A stretch of DNA of 64,000 nucleotides, from the NCBI GenBank assembly GCA_027557655.1, contig CP064915.1:372001-436000 (forward strand), given 5' to 3'. Numbering within the stretch: the stretch's first letter is position 1; the number at the start of each line of letters is the position of its first letter. This stretch comes from Candidatus Kinetoplastibacterium crithidii. GTDB taxonomy: Bacteria; Pseudomonadota; Gammaproteobacteria; Burkholderiales; Burkholderiaceae_B. Positions 9,367 through 18,667 of the stretch are shown here, in pieces. The notes beneath the pieces were generated by a model. That model worked only from the letters and a program-made list of their open reading frames with translations. It was not told the origin of the DNA and searched no databases. A program made the translations under genes and the position numbers.

Positions 9367-9591
9367 TTAACAACATTTAATGTTTCCATTGGCACCATAT
9401 TTAGAATCTTGGCATGCCTTAAAAAAATCTTCATAACTTAATGGAGATTTATCAGGATGATTTTTTTTCATGTGGTTAATATATTGATCATAGTCTTGTA
9501 TACCCACCATTAATCTAAGTGTTTGACCTAGATATTTGCTAGCTACAGAAGCTTTTTTGTTTAACATGCTAAATATCATTTTAAAACCCAT
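9367..9591 (-). CDS. YbdD/YjiX-family small protein
   Basis: 74 residues, the usual size of this family. Recognisable segments are LGQTLRLMVGIQDYDQYINHM and HPDKSPLSYEDFF; the end carries a KCC tail. In many proteobacteria this small cytosolic protein is encoded immediately downstream of CstA or its paralogue BtsT, and is thought to work with the transporter. Here it follows cstA by 18 bases on the same strand and precedes a clear terminator. Its biochemical role is not established. Confidence 0.88.
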   Translation of the reverse strand: MGFKMIFSMLNKKASVASKYLGQTLRLMVGIQDYDQYINHMKKNHPDKSPLSYEDFFKACQDSKYGANGNIKCC

Positions 9592-9609
9592 CCTATAAAA
9601 ACTATATGC

Positions 9610-11673
9610 TTAAACAGCATTAAAATCTGATTCGATGCAAGTAGGTTTTGGATTTTTTCTAGCTGCAAATATAGAACGAATTCCATATAAAGCTATGCCT
9701 AATACAACAAACATGAATAATGAACATAGAGATGCATTTATATAGTCATTTTTTATGACCATTTGCATTTCAGATATTGTTTTTGCTGGAGAAAGAATAA
9801 GTCCCTGTTTAATAGCATCCTTATACATGTTGGCATGTGCTATAAATCCGATATTTGGATTGTTATCAAATAATTTATGATAAGAGGCTGAAAAAGTACA
9901 TATTAATAACCATATAGTCGGTATTATTGTAACCCATGCATACTTATCTCTTTTCATCTTGAATAATACTACTGTGCTTAGTATTAGTGCTATGGCAGCT
10001 AACATTTGATTTGCCATTCCAAATAGAGGCCATAGTGTATTTATACCTCCTAAAGGATCTACTACTCCTTGGTATAGAAAGTATCCCCAGGCAGCTACAC
10101 ACATGCTAGTAGCAATAATACTTGATGCTAATGAATCTATACGTTTAAAAGAAGGTATGAATGCTCCTATAAGATCCTGAAGCATAAATCTACCTGCTCT
10201 AGTTCCTGCATCTACAGCTGTTAATATAAAAAGAGCTTCAAATAATATGGCAAAATGATACCAAAAACCCATCATTCCTGAACCACCAACTACTTGATGA
10301 AATATATGGGCCATACATACAGCTAATGTTGGAGCTCCTCCAACACGAGAAATAATACTACTTTCTCCAACTTCATCAGCTACTCTTATTAAATCTTCTG
10401 GTGTTATAACAAACCCCCAACTTGAAACCACACTAGCTACTTCTTCTGGAGTTGTTCCTATCAATGCCGCTGGACTATTCATAGCGTAATAAATACCTGG
10501 ATCTATTATGCTTGCAGCTATTAATGCCATAATAGCTACGAATGATTCCATCAACATACTACCATAACCTATATATCTAGTCTGAATTTCATTCTCTATA
10601 AGTTTAGGTGTTGTTCCTGAAGCAATAAGAGCATGAAATCCCGATACAGCTCCACATGCTATTGTTATAAAAAGAAATGGAAAAAGTTGCCCAGACCATA
10701 CAGGACCATTTCCATCTGCAAATTGAGTAACTATTGAAGGCATTTTTATTGTTGGAGCAACTATTATTATACCAACTGCTAAACCTATTATAGTTCCTAT
10801 TTTTAAAAAAGTAGATAAGTAATCACGAGGTGCTAATAGTAGCCATACAGGTAATACAGATGCTATAAATCCATAACCTATTAAGATCCAGGTTAATTTT
10901 TTTCCATCTAAATCAAATAGAAATAATAATATATCATTATTAACAGCTTCTTGACCAAAAACGATAGCTGCCATTAGCAATACAAAACCAATAATAGATA
11001 TCTCGCCTATTCTGCCTGGTCTTAAATACCTTAGATAAACACCCATGAAAATAGCTATTGGAACTGTTGCCGCAACAGTAAATGTTCCCCATGGAGAATG
11101 TGTTAATGCTTTTACAACAATTAAGGCAAGAACTGCTAATATAATTACCATTATCATGAAAGTGCCAAATAATGCTAATAAGCCAGGAGCATCTCCTAGT
11201 TCTGATTTTATTATATCTCCAAGAGACCTTCCATCTCTTCTAGTTGAAATAAACAATACAACAAAATCTTGAACAGCTCCTACAAAAACTACTCCAGCTA
11301 AAATCCATAACATTCCTGGTAAATAACCAATTTGTGCAGCTAAAACTGGACCAACTAGGGGGCCAGCACCTGCTATAGCTGCAAAATGATGGCCAAATAA
11401 CACATGTTTATTTGTTGGGACATAATCAATTCCATCATTATGTTTCCAAGCTGGTGTTATTCGTTTAGCATTTAGTTGGAAAACTTTATTTGCTATAAAT
11501 CTACTATAATAACGATATGCTATAAGGTATACACAAATTGAGGCGACTAGAATCCATAAAGCATTTATGCTTTCTCCCCGATTTAAAGCGATAAAACCAA
11601 GAGCAAAAGCTCCGATAATTGATATTAATATCCATATTAGGTGCTGACGACAGCTCCTAGTACTACTTTGCAT
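9610..11673 (-). CDS. cstA: Carbon starvation protein CstA / pyruvate transporter family
   Basis: 687 residues with many transmembrane helices throughout, matching the CstA/BtsT length. Conserved blocks include VPTNKHVLFGHHFAAIAGAGPLVGPVLAAQ near the N-terminus, FHALIASGTTPK in the middle and DAGTRAGRFMLQD later. Family members import pyruvate or peptides across the inner membrane. In a host-dependent bacterium, pyruvate uptake is a plausible carbon supply, but this is inference. The transcript seems to start far upstream, with a hairpin and T-run in the leader (see the 11765-11816 entry). Confidence 0.95.
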   Translation of the reverse strand: MQSSTRSCRQHLIWILISIIGAFALGFIALNRGESINALWILVASICVYLIAYRYYSRFIANKVFQLNAKRITPAWKHNDGIDYVPTNKHVLFGHHFAAIAGAGPLVGPVLAAQIGYLPGMLWILAGVVFVGAVQDFVVLFISTRRDGRSLGDIIKSELGDAPGLLALFGTFMIMVIILAVLALIVVKALTHSPWGTFTVAATVPIAIFMGVYLRYLRPGRIGEISIIGFVLLMAAIVFGQEAVNNDILLFLFDLDGKKLTWILIGYGFIASVLPVWLLLAPRDYLSTFLKIGTIIGLAVGIIIVAPTIKMPSIVTQFADGNGPVWSGQLFPFLFITIACGAVSGFHALIASGTTPKLIENEIQTRYIGYGSMLMESFVAIMALIAASIIDPGIYYAMNSPAALIGTTPEEVASVVSSWGFVITPEDLIRVADEVGESSIISRVGGAPTLAVCMAHIFHQVVGGSGMMGFWYHFAILFEALFILTAVDAGTRAGRFMLQDLIGAFIPSFKRIDSLASSIIATSMCVAAWGYFLYQGVVDPLGGINTLWPLFGMANQMLAAIALILSTVVLFKMKRDKYAWVTIIPTIWLLICTFSASYHKLFDNNPNIGFIAHANMYKDAIKQGLILSPAKTISEMQMVIKNDYINASLCSLFMFVVLGIALYGIRSIFAARKNPKPTCIESDFNAV

Positions 11674-11764
11674 AATAAGTAACTCCTCTCGTATGAAGTG
11701 ATTTACGAGCCCGTAATAATTTGAGAATAATAATTCACTAAATACTATTTTTAGAATCTAAATG

Positions 11765-11816
11765 AAAAAAAATAGCTATAACCCATAATTTCAGCTATGT
11801 ATGCTGATTTAGCTAT
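11765..11816 (-). terminator. Terminator-like hairpin in the cstA leader (possible attenuator)
   Basis: Outer arms at 11772-11778 and 11810-11816 (7 bases, perfect) enclose an inner hairpin with arms at 11791-11795 and 11803-11807. On the minus strand the outer stem is followed by seven T residues (11765-11771). It lies about 90 bases upstream of the cstA start. It could attenuate cstA or end a short leader RNA. The stem is short and AT-rich, so strength is uncertain. Confidence 0.45.
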
Positions 11817-11883
11817 ATGTCTTTATCTGTTAATTTATGATATTAAATAATCATATAACTACTAAAATGATAATTTGATAATA

Positions 11884-11913
11884 ATTATATTTTTATTAAA
11901 TATAATTACTTAA
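11884..11913 (-). promoter_or_regulatory. Candidate sigma-70 promoter for cstA
   Basis: On the minus strand, TTAAGT (11908-11913) and a perfect TATAAT (11884-11889) are separated by 18 bases. Initiation would be near 11876, giving a leader of about 200 bases before cstA. In such AT-rich DNA chance matches are frequent, so this is only a candidate. Confidence 0.35.
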
Positions 11914-11951
11914 CATATTATTGCTACCCCCTAAAAACTTATAGTAAATAA

Positions 11952-11995
11952 CGAGCAATTATATGGCACTGTGAACTTGATTGCACGGTTTTTTT
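11952..11995 (+). terminator. Hairpin plus T-run upstream of psd (small RNA end or attenuator)
   Basis: An 8-position stem (11952-11959 with 11980-11987, one A-A mismatch) is followed on the plus strand by GG-less spacing of one base and seven T residues (11989-11995). No plus-strand gene lies upstream, so it would end either a short RNA initiated within 11820-11950 or the psd leader about 150 bases before its start. The rest of 11674-12142 shows no coding potential. Confidence 0.35.
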
Positions 11996-12142
11996 AATTT
12001 GTTTTCTTGTTGTAGGAAAATAAATTTATCTTTGTATGTATGTATTATACAATTGTTTGAATATTTTAGGATCATTTAATTATTTGTATTCTATTTATAA
12101 TATTGTGTTAAAAATAATTAATATATAAAACTATACTGTATT

Positions 12143-13015
12143 ATGCGAATTAAAAATATTTTTTTATTAATAGCCCAATTTCTACTGCCTCATCACCTTT
12201 TTTCTAAAATTTTTTTCTTTGTTGCAAATAGTCGAGTGGTTTGGTTTAAAAATTGGATAATACGCAGCTTTATAAAAAAATATGATATCGATTTAACAGA
12301 TTGTAATATAAAAAAATATTATGATTATACTTGTTTCAATGATTTTTTTACACGTTCTATAAAAATACAAAATAGATTATTAGATAAAAAAAATAATCTT
12401 AATTCAATACTATCTCCAGCAGATGGTTTTATTAGTCAATTTGGCAAGATATATAATAATTCAATTATTCAAGCTAAAAATCACAACTATAGCATAGTTA
12501 ATCTTTTAGGAAATGATTTGCTAGACTCAGATCAATTTACTGATGGTAATTTTATAAATATATATTTATCACCGAAAAATTATCATCGTGTTCACATGCC
12601 AGTTAATGCGACATTAATAAAAATTAAATATATACCTGGTAAGCTATTTTCTGTTAATCCAGTAATAGTCAAACATATTCCTAATTTATTTGCACGAAAT
12701 GAAAGAGTTGTTTGTTTATTTGATAGCATAAATGGTCCTATGGCTATAGTATTAGTTGGTTCTATGATAGTATCTTCTATTGAAACTGTATGGACGGGTT
12801 TAGTTAAAAATAAGTATTTATTTGCTAAACCATTTATATTTGATATACAAGATTTAATCAAACCTCTTTTTCTAAATAAAGGAGATGAGATGGCTAGGTT
12901 CAAATTAGGATCTACTGTAATAGTTCTATTTGGACCAAATGTAAGATGGAATTACTCTCTTTCTAAAAAACAGGAAGTTTTATTTGGTCAAGAAATAGGT
13001 AATTTTATTTTTTAA
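12143..13015 (+). CDS. psd: Phosphatidylserine decarboxylase proenzyme
   Basis: 290 residues. The autocatalytic cleavage site is LGST at 255-258, with Ser257 becoming the pyruvoyl group. The other members of the processing triad are visible as Asp94 in SPADG and a histidine in YHRVHMP (148 or 151). The enzyme decarboxylates phosphatidylserine to phosphatidylethanolamine at the inner membrane. It is followed 29 bases later by an alcohol dehydrogenase gene on the same strand. Length and motifs fit the short proteobacterial Psd type, and no inactivating change is seen. Confidence 0.96.
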   Translation: MRIKNIFLLIAQFLLPHHLFSKIFFFVANSRVVWFKNWIIRSFIKKYDIDLTDCNIKKYYDYTCFNDFFTRSIKIQNRLLDKKNNLNSILSPADGFISQFGKIYNNSIIQAKNHNYSIVNLLGNDLLDSDQFTDGNFINIYLSPKNYHRVHMPVNATLIKIKYIPGKLFSVNPVIVKHIPNLFARNERVVCLFDSINGPMAIVLVGSMIVSSIETVWTGLVKNKYLFAKPFIFDIQDLIKPLFLNKGDEMARFKLGSTVIVLFGPNVRWNYSLSKKQEVLFGQEIGNFIF

Positions 13016-13044
13016 TTATTATTAGTATTAAGTTTGAGATTTTT

Positions 13045-14112
13045 ATGAAATGTTACTGTCTTAATAATTTTTTATCATCTCTACAAGAAAAGGATATAGA
13101 CTTGCCTATTCCTCATAAAAATCAGGTGTTGTTAAAAGTAAAAGCATCTGGAATATGTCATAGTGATATACATTTATGTAATGGTTATTATGATATGGGT
13201 ATGGGTAAAAGGTTTGAATTAAAGGACAGAGGGATTGAGTTACCTTTAGTTTTGGGTCATGAAATAGTTGGGAATGTTATTGCCAAGGGAGAAGAGGTCC
13301 AGGAAATAACAATAGGGGATAATTATATAGTATATCCATGGATAGGTTGTGGAATTTGCGAAAGTTGTAAAGCATCAAATGAAAATTATTGTTTAAATCC
13401 TCAATATCTTGGTATAAATAAACCAGGAGGATTTGCAGAATATGTTCTAGTTCCAGATCAGAAGTATCTTGTAAACATCAAAAACATGGATCCTGCTATC
13501 GTAGCTCAATATGCTTGTGCTGGATTAACTACATATTCGGCAATTAACAAGATTGAGAAAAATATTTATAAGAATAAGCCTGTAGTAATTTTTGGAGCAG
13601 GTGGTTTAGGATTAATGACAATTTCTATTTTGAAAGCTCTTGGTGCTTATGGTAGTGTTGTTATAACAAATGATTTAAATAAAAAAAATGCTGCTTTAGA
13701 AGCAGGTGCTTTAGCTGTTTTTGATTATAATGATAAGAATTTAGTAAAAGAATTGCTGAATTATAATTTTAATAATAAGTATTATGCTGTAATTGATCTA
13801 GTTGGAAATACTATCACTACAAAAGCATCTTTTGATATCTTAGAAAAATCAGCTTCGTTAATTATAGTGGGTATGTTTGGTGGTTTATCAAATTGGCCAT
13901 TGGCTTTCATTCCAATGAAAGCTTTAAAAATAATAGGAAGTTATGTTGGTAATTTATCTGAGTTTAATGAATTGATGAAATTGGTTGTTGATCAAAAATT
14001 AGAGCCTGTACAAATTACAAAATATAGTTTTGATAAAGTTAATGAAGCATTATCAGATTTAAGAGCAGGCAGAATTGTTGGTAGAGCTGTTATTACTAAT
14101 GACAATATTTAA
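13045..14112 (+). CDS. Zinc-dependent alcohol dehydrogenase (MDR superfamily)
   Basis: 355 residues. Catalytic zinc ligands are apparent at Cys38 (GICHSD) and His72-Glu73 (GHEIVG). Four structural-zinc cysteines lie at 102, 105, 108 and 116. A Rossmann motif GAGGLGLMTI follows in the second half. It probably oxidises an alcohol or reduces an aldehyde with NAD(P)H; the substrate cannot be told. There is an extended loop (MGMGKRFELKDRGIE) before the GHE motif, seen in some AdhP-like members. Retention of such an enzyme in a reduced genome is mildly surprising. Confidence 0.9.
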   Translation: MKCYCLNNFLSSLQEKDIDLPIPHKNQVLLKVKASGICHSDIHLCNGYYDMGMGKRFELKDRGIELPLVLGHEIVGNVIAKGEEVQEITIGDNYIVYPWIGCGICESCKASNENYCLNPQYLGINKPGGFAEYVLVPDQKYLVNIKNMDPAIVAQYACAGLTTYSAINKIEKNIYKNKPVVIFGAGGLGLMTISILKALGAYGSVVITNDLNKKNAALEAGALAVFDYNDKNLVKELLNYNFNNKYYAVIDLVGNTITTKASFDILEKSASLIIVGMFGGLSNWPLAFIPMKALKIIGSYVGNLSEFNELMKLVVDQKLEPVQITKYSFDKVNEALSDLRAGRIVGRAVITNDNI

Positions 14113-14121
14113 AAATTTTGC

Positions 14122-16164
14122 TTAAAGGTAGTTGTCGTTTTTCTTCCATCTGTTAATATGTGGATTTATACATTCTGGGTTATACTTTTTTATCATTGAA
14201 GCAGCTTCTTTCGATTTTTCCAATATATCTTGATCAGTTTCTATGTTTGCAAATCTAAACAAATTAACTCCAGATTGTTTGGTTCCTAAAAAATCTCCTG
14301 GACCCCTTATTAATAAATCATATTGTGCTATTTTAAAACCATCTAGTGTTTTAAAGATAGCTCTGAGTCTTTTCTTTGCTATCAAAGACAATGGTTTTTG
14401 ATAAAGAAGTATGCATATTGATTGGTTAGAGCCTCTGCCAATTCTTCCTCGCAATTGATGTAATTGCGCTAGTCCGAATCTTTCAGAATGTTCTACAACC
14501 ATTAAAGATGCATTTGGAACATCAACTCCTACTTCTATTACCGTAGTCGCAATTAACAAATTTATATCTCCATTTCTAAAAAATTGCATAATTTCATTTT
14601 TTGCAGTATTAGTTAGATTGCTATGGATTAAACCAATTTTTAAGTCAGGGAATCTGTTTTTTATATCTTCAAAAGTATCAACTGCATTTTGTAAATCAAT
14701 TTTTTCATTTTCTAATATCATTGGGCATACCCAATAAGCTTGGCATCCACTTCTAATAAATTTTACTATTTTTTTCAATACTTCTTCTCTTCTATCATCA
14801 GATATCAATTTTGTAATTATTGGTTTTCTATCTTTAGGTAATGATTTTATTGTTGATATATCCATATCATCTAATAAAGTCATAGCTAGTGTTCTAGGTA
14901 TTGGTGTAGCACTCATGGATAGCAAATGAGGATATATTATAGAATTTTTATCTATGTATACACCTTTATTATAAAGAATTGATCTTTGTTCTACCCCAAA
15001 ACGATGTTGTTCATCAATAATTAATAGACCTAAGTTATTAAAATAAATATGTTCTTGTATAAGAGATTGAGTTCCTATTATAAAATTTATTTCTCCTGAA
15101 ACAACTCTTTCTTTAATGCATTTTTTATCTTTTATTGATTTATTACTACTAATATATTCAACAATAATTTCTAATTTTCTACAATATTCTTTTATCTTAT
15201 AAAAGTGTTGTTCTGTTAAAATTTCTGTTGGGGTCATAAGTGCAACTTGTTTATTAGAACTTATTGCTTGAATAGCAGCAATAATAGCAACAACAGTTTT
15301 ACCGCATCCAACATCACCTTGTAATAATCTATTCATAGGAAAACTCATGGATAAATCATTCGAAATTTCATTAATTACATTTTTCTGAGAATCAGTAAGG
15401 GTAAATTCTAAATTTTCTATGAAAGTGGTTAATTTTTTTATAAAATTAGCATTTTTAGGTAAGGAATAAGCTTTTTTTTGCATCCTATTTTGACGTATTA
15501 TTCCAATGGAAAGTTCATGAGCTAGTAATTCATCAAATTTTACTCTAGTCCAAGCAGGATTGTTTTTTTCAGGTAATAAGCTTAAAGAGTTATCAGGTGG
15601 AGGATAATGTAAATATTTTATGGCTTCATCAAAAGTCATTAGATTGAAATGTTTTACTATATTACTTGGTAAAGTATCAGTTATTTTTTTTGTTATTTCT
15701 TCTAAAATTATTCTTCTTATTTTTGTTTGACTTAACCCCTTTATAGTAGAATATATAGGAGTTAAGTTTTTTGGCAATTCAGAATTAATATTGTAAATTT
15801 TAGGATGTATAATTTCTAATCCAGATTGTTTTCTTTTTGCTTCTCCCCCTACTCTAATTTTATTACCTATAATAAATTTCGTTATTTGTGAATTATAAAA
15901 ATGTAGCCACCGAAGTTGAATGCAGCCGGTATCATCTTTAATACTAACAACTAGAACTTTATTTTTAAACCTATTATCCAATATATCAACATTAATGATG
16001 GTGCCTTCTGTTAAGATATATTTTGATAACGGTATATCTATAATTTTTGTTAATGTAGTTTCATTTTCATATCTTAACGGTATATGAAATATATAATCAT
16101 TTGGTGTATATAGCTTTAACTTTATCAGTTTATTTTTAATAGATTTTTCAGTTTTCTTATCCAT
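14122..16164 (-). CDS. recG: ATP-dependent DNA helicase RecG
   Basis: 680 residues, close to E. coli RecG (693). An N-terminal wedge/OB domain (about 1-200) is followed by superfamily 2 helicase motifs: Walker A GDVGCGKT, the DEQH box, SATPIPRT, then ATTVIEVGVDVPNA and QLRGRIGRG. The C-terminus includes the RGPGDFLGTKQSG segment typical of RecG. It remodels stalled forks and Holliday junctions. It converges with the alcohol dehydrogenase gene with a 9-base gap. No truncation is seen. Confidence 0.97.
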   Translation of the reverse strand: MDKKTEKSIKNKLIKLKLYTPNDYIFHIPLRYENETTLTKIIDIPLSKYILTEGTIINVDILDNRFKNKVLVVSIKDDTGCIQLRWLHFYNSQITKFIIGNKIRVGGEAKRKQSGLEIIHPKIYNINSELPKNLTPIYSTIKGLSQTKIRRIILEEITKKITDTLPSNIVKHFNLMTFDEAIKYLHYPPPDNSLSLLPEKNNPAWTRVKFDELLAHELSIGIIRQNRMQKKAYSLPKNANFIKKLTTFIENLEFTLTDSQKNVINEISNDLSMSFPMNRLLQGDVGCGKTVVAIIAAIQAISSNKQVALMTPTEILTEQHFYKIKEYCRKLEIIVEYISSNKSIKDKKCIKERVVSGEINFIIGTQSLIQEHIYFNNLGLLIIDEQHRFGVEQRSILYNKGVYIDKNSIIYPHLLSMSATPIPRTLAMTLLDDMDISTIKSLPKDRKPIITKLISDDRREEVLKKIVKFIRSGCQAYWVCPMILENEKIDLQNAVDTFEDIKNRFPDLKIGLIHSNLTNTAKNEIMQFFRNGDINLLIATTVIEVGVDVPNASLMVVEHSERFGLAQLHQLRGRIGRGSNQSICILLYQKPLSLIAKKRLRAIFKTLDGFKIAQYDLLIRGPGDFLGTKQSGVNLFRFANIETDQDILEKSKEAASMIKKYNPECINPHINRWKKNDNYL

Positions 16165-16214
16165 ATAAGAAATTAACTAAAATATAAATAAGAAATCTGA
16201 ATAGATCTTTATCA

Positions 16215-16601
16215 TTATAAAACTAATATTGCTTCTACTTCAAATTCAGCAGATTTTGGTAAGTTTAATACTCCAACTGTTGATCTTGCAGGAAATGGTT
16301 TTGGAAATATTTCAGACATAATTTTATTAACAACATCAAATTTTGTAAGATCTGTTAAAAACAAATTCATCTTCACTACATTAGATAAAGTAGCATTTGA
16401 AGCTTCTATAACAGCTTTCATATTATTAAAAGATTGACGAACCTGTAATTCAAAATCACCTTCTACAAGTTTTCCTGTATTAGGATCGAGTCCTATCTGA
16501 CCTGATAAAAAAACAATTTTATTACCAGAACATACTACTGCTTGTGAATATGGTCCAACAGCTTCTGGAGCTTTGTTTGTATGAATAATTTCCTTGCTCA
16601 T
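16215..16601 (-). CDS. ridA: RidA/YjgF-family enamine/imine deaminase
   Basis: 128 residues, the usual length. It shows the N-terminal APEAVGPYSQAV block, the FLSGQIGLDP segment, and the C-terminal FPARSTVGVLNLPKSAEFEVEAI with the conserved arginine and glutamate. RidA hydrolyses reactive enamines produced by PLP enzymes such as threonine dehydratase. It sits between recG and fpr on the same strand, 23 bases after fpr. Confidence 0.95.
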   Translation of the reverse strand: MSKEIIHTNKAPEAVGPYSQAVVCSGNKIVFLSGQIGLDPNTGKLVEGDFELQVRQSFNNMKAVIEASNATLSNVVKMNLFLTDLTKFDVVNKIMSEIFPKPFPARSTVGVLNLPKSAEFEVEAILVL

Positions 16602-16624
16602 TGATAATCTCCTAAATTTTTTAA

Positions 16625-17398
16625 TTAATTTACAAAAGCCTTTTCTAAAACGTAATCACCAGGTTTATTAATTCCTAATGATGCTCTAAATCCAATATTA
16701 TTTAAAATAATACTAATGTCAATTAAAGCTTCAGAATTACCACAGATCATAACACGATCATTCTCTGGATTAATTTTTGGTAGTTTTATATCCAAAAAAA
16801 ATTCATCTGATAATAGTAGACTAGTAATTCTAGAATTATTATAGAATTTTTCACGAGTTACAGTAGGATAATATATAAGTTGTTTTTCTACTGAACATCC
16901 CAGTAATTCATTATTATCTAAATTGTTTTCTATATAGTTTCTATATGCTAAATCACTTTTTTGACGCACACTGTGGACTAGTATAATTTTTTCAAATCTT
17001 TCATAGACGGAAAAGTCTTTAATTATGCTCATAAATGGAGCTAAACCTGTACCAGTAGCAAGTAAATATAAATTTTTTCCTTTATTTAAACTATCTAAAA
17101 CTAGAGTTCCTACAGATTTATTGCTTATTAAAACTTCATCTCCATTTTTTAATTTTTTTAGGTGAGAAGTTAATCTTCCATTAGGTACTTTAATGCTAAA
17201 AAATTCTAAATTTTCTTCATAATTAGCACTAACTATGCTATAAGCTCTCATAATAGGTTTGTCTTCTATTTTAATACCTAACATAACAAATTGACCATTT
17301 TCAAATCTAAAAGATTTATTTCTTGTTGTTATAAAAGAGAATAAATTTTCATTCCAGTGATATACTTTTAATATTTTTTCTACATTAATGCTTGCCAT
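16625..17398 (-). CDS. fpr: Ferredoxin/flavodoxin-NADP+ reductase
   Basis: 257 residues, the usual size of the bacterial Fpr subclass. The FAD-binding motif is RAYSIVSA, followed by a GRLTSHL segment. The NADP-binding domain contains LLATGTGLAPFMSI and MICGNSEAL, and the C-terminus is GDYVLEKAFVN. It passes electrons between NADPH and ferredoxin or flavodoxin, supporting Fe-S and radical-SAM chemistry. It is separated from hemW by 32 bases and precedes ridA. Confidence 0.94.
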   Translation of the reverse strand: MASINVEKILKVYHWNENLFSFITTRNKSFRFENGQFVMLGIKIEDKPIMRAYSIVSANYEENLEFFSIKVPNGRLTSHLKKLKNGDEVLISNKSVGTLVLDSLNKGKNLYLLATGTGLAPFMSIIKDFSVYERFEKIILVHSVRQKSDLAYRNYIENNLDNNELLGCSVEKQLIYYPTVTREKFYNNSRITSLLLSDEFFLDIKLPKINPENDRVMICGNSEALIDISIILNNIGFRASLGINKPGDYVLEKAFVN

Positions 17399-17430
17399 AA
17401 TTTGAATTAATCTTTTATAAAAAATTAATT

Positions 17431-18666
17431 TTATAAAAAAATCTCCTGTAAGTTATTTAGAAACCTCCATCCTAAATCTGTTGCTTTTATAGTATTACAG
17501 TTTTCTTCTAGAAGTTTTTTTTCATAAGCTATTTTTAATTGTTTATTTATCGCATTAATAAATAATCCAGTACGTTCTTGAAATAAAGATTTTTTTACAC
17601 CATTCTTTAATCTTAATGCATTAAGCATGAATTCAAATGGTATTTCATTTATTTGTAATGTTTTTTTATTGATTGATTTTCTTTCATTTTGCATTGTAGT
17701 TTTTATCCAAAGATTTGGATTATATATTCTTTTCATTCTTATAATATGATCTTGGAAAGAAATTTTACTATGTGCTCCAGGACCTATTCCTAAATAATCT
17801 CCAAAAGTCCAATAATTTGTATTATGAACTGATTGAAAACCATTTTTAGAATATGCTGAAACTTCGTATCTTATAATGTTTTTATCAAATAAACTTTTTT
17901 CTATTATATCTTGCATTATAGCGCTATCATCTTCATTTGGAAGATTTGCAGGAGTATGTTTTGCAAATAATGTGTTTTTTTCTATTGTTAGATTATACAT
18001 GGATATATGATTGACTTCAGATAATATGGGTTCTTTCAGATCTGTTAAACAATCCTCAATATTTTGTCCTGGTAGAGCAAACATTATATCTATATTAATA
18101 TTATTTATTAATGATTGAGCTGTTTGAATAGTTTTAATAGCATCTGATTTATTATGAATCCTTCCAAGAATTTTTAATTTATTATTATTAAAACTCTGTA
18201 CTCCGATAGAAATTCTATTTATTCCACTAGAGGTAAATTCTTTGAGTTTATTAGCATCTATGGTCCCAGGATTGATTTCTATAGTTATTTCAACTTGGTA
18301 GCTTAAATGAAAAAATGTTCTAATCAATTCAATAATTTTATCTATGGAACTAGCTTTTAGAAGGCTTGGAGTCCCTCCCCCTATATATACTGATATTATT
18401 TTTCTACCCCATACCAATGGTAATGATTGCTCTATTTCTAGTTTTAAAGCTTTTATATATTCTTCTTCTGGTATTGAATTAATGTTTTTTATAGAATGTG
18501 AATTAAAATCACAGTAAGGACATTTTCTTACACACCATGGTATATGTATGTACAAAGATAATGGTGGAAGTTTTGAAAAAAAAACATTATTTTTTATATT
18601 ATCTTTATATTCCATATCTAGAATATCTTTTTTTTTATATATATTTATTATTTTTTCATGCGCCAT
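17431..18666 (-). CDS. hemW: Radical SAM heme chaperone HemW (HemN-like)
   Basis: 411 residues. The radical-SAM cluster motif CVRKCPYCDFNSHS is at about residues 46-59, followed by YIGGGTPSLL and the SAM-binding GVQSFNN region. HemW is distinguished from true coproporphyrinogen dehydrogenase by its shorter form and the PPLSLYIHIPWC opening. It is thought to deliver heme to target enzymes. The extra 30 or so N-terminal residues suggest the true start could be an internal ATG. It starts one base after the rdgB stop, indicating co-transcription. Confidence 0.92.
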   Translation of the reverse strand: MAHEKIINIYKKKDILDMEYKDNIKNNVFFSKLPPLSLYIHIPWCVRKCPYCDFNSHSIKNINSIPEEEYIKALKLEIEQSLPLVWGRKIISVYIGGGTPSLLKASSIDKIIELIRTFFHLSYQVEITIEINPGTIDANKLKEFTSSGINRISIGVQSFNNNKLKILGRIHNKSDAIKTIQTAQSLINNINIDIMFALPGQNIEDCLTDLKEPILSEVNHISMYNLTIEKNTLFAKHTPANLPNEDDSAIMQDIIEKSLFDKNIIRYEVSAYSKNGFQSVHNTNYWTFGDYLGIGPGAHSKISFQDHIIRMKRIYNPNLWIKTTMQNERKSINKKTLQINEIPFEFMLNALRLKNGVKKSLFQERTGLFINAINKQLKIAYEKKLLEENCNTIKATDLGWRFLNNLQEIFL

Positions 18667-18667
18667 G

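Noticed and set aside
11045..11272. 75-codon plus-strand frame within cstA
   Set aside because: Lies antisense to a conserved membrane protein; composition mirrors the cstA codons.
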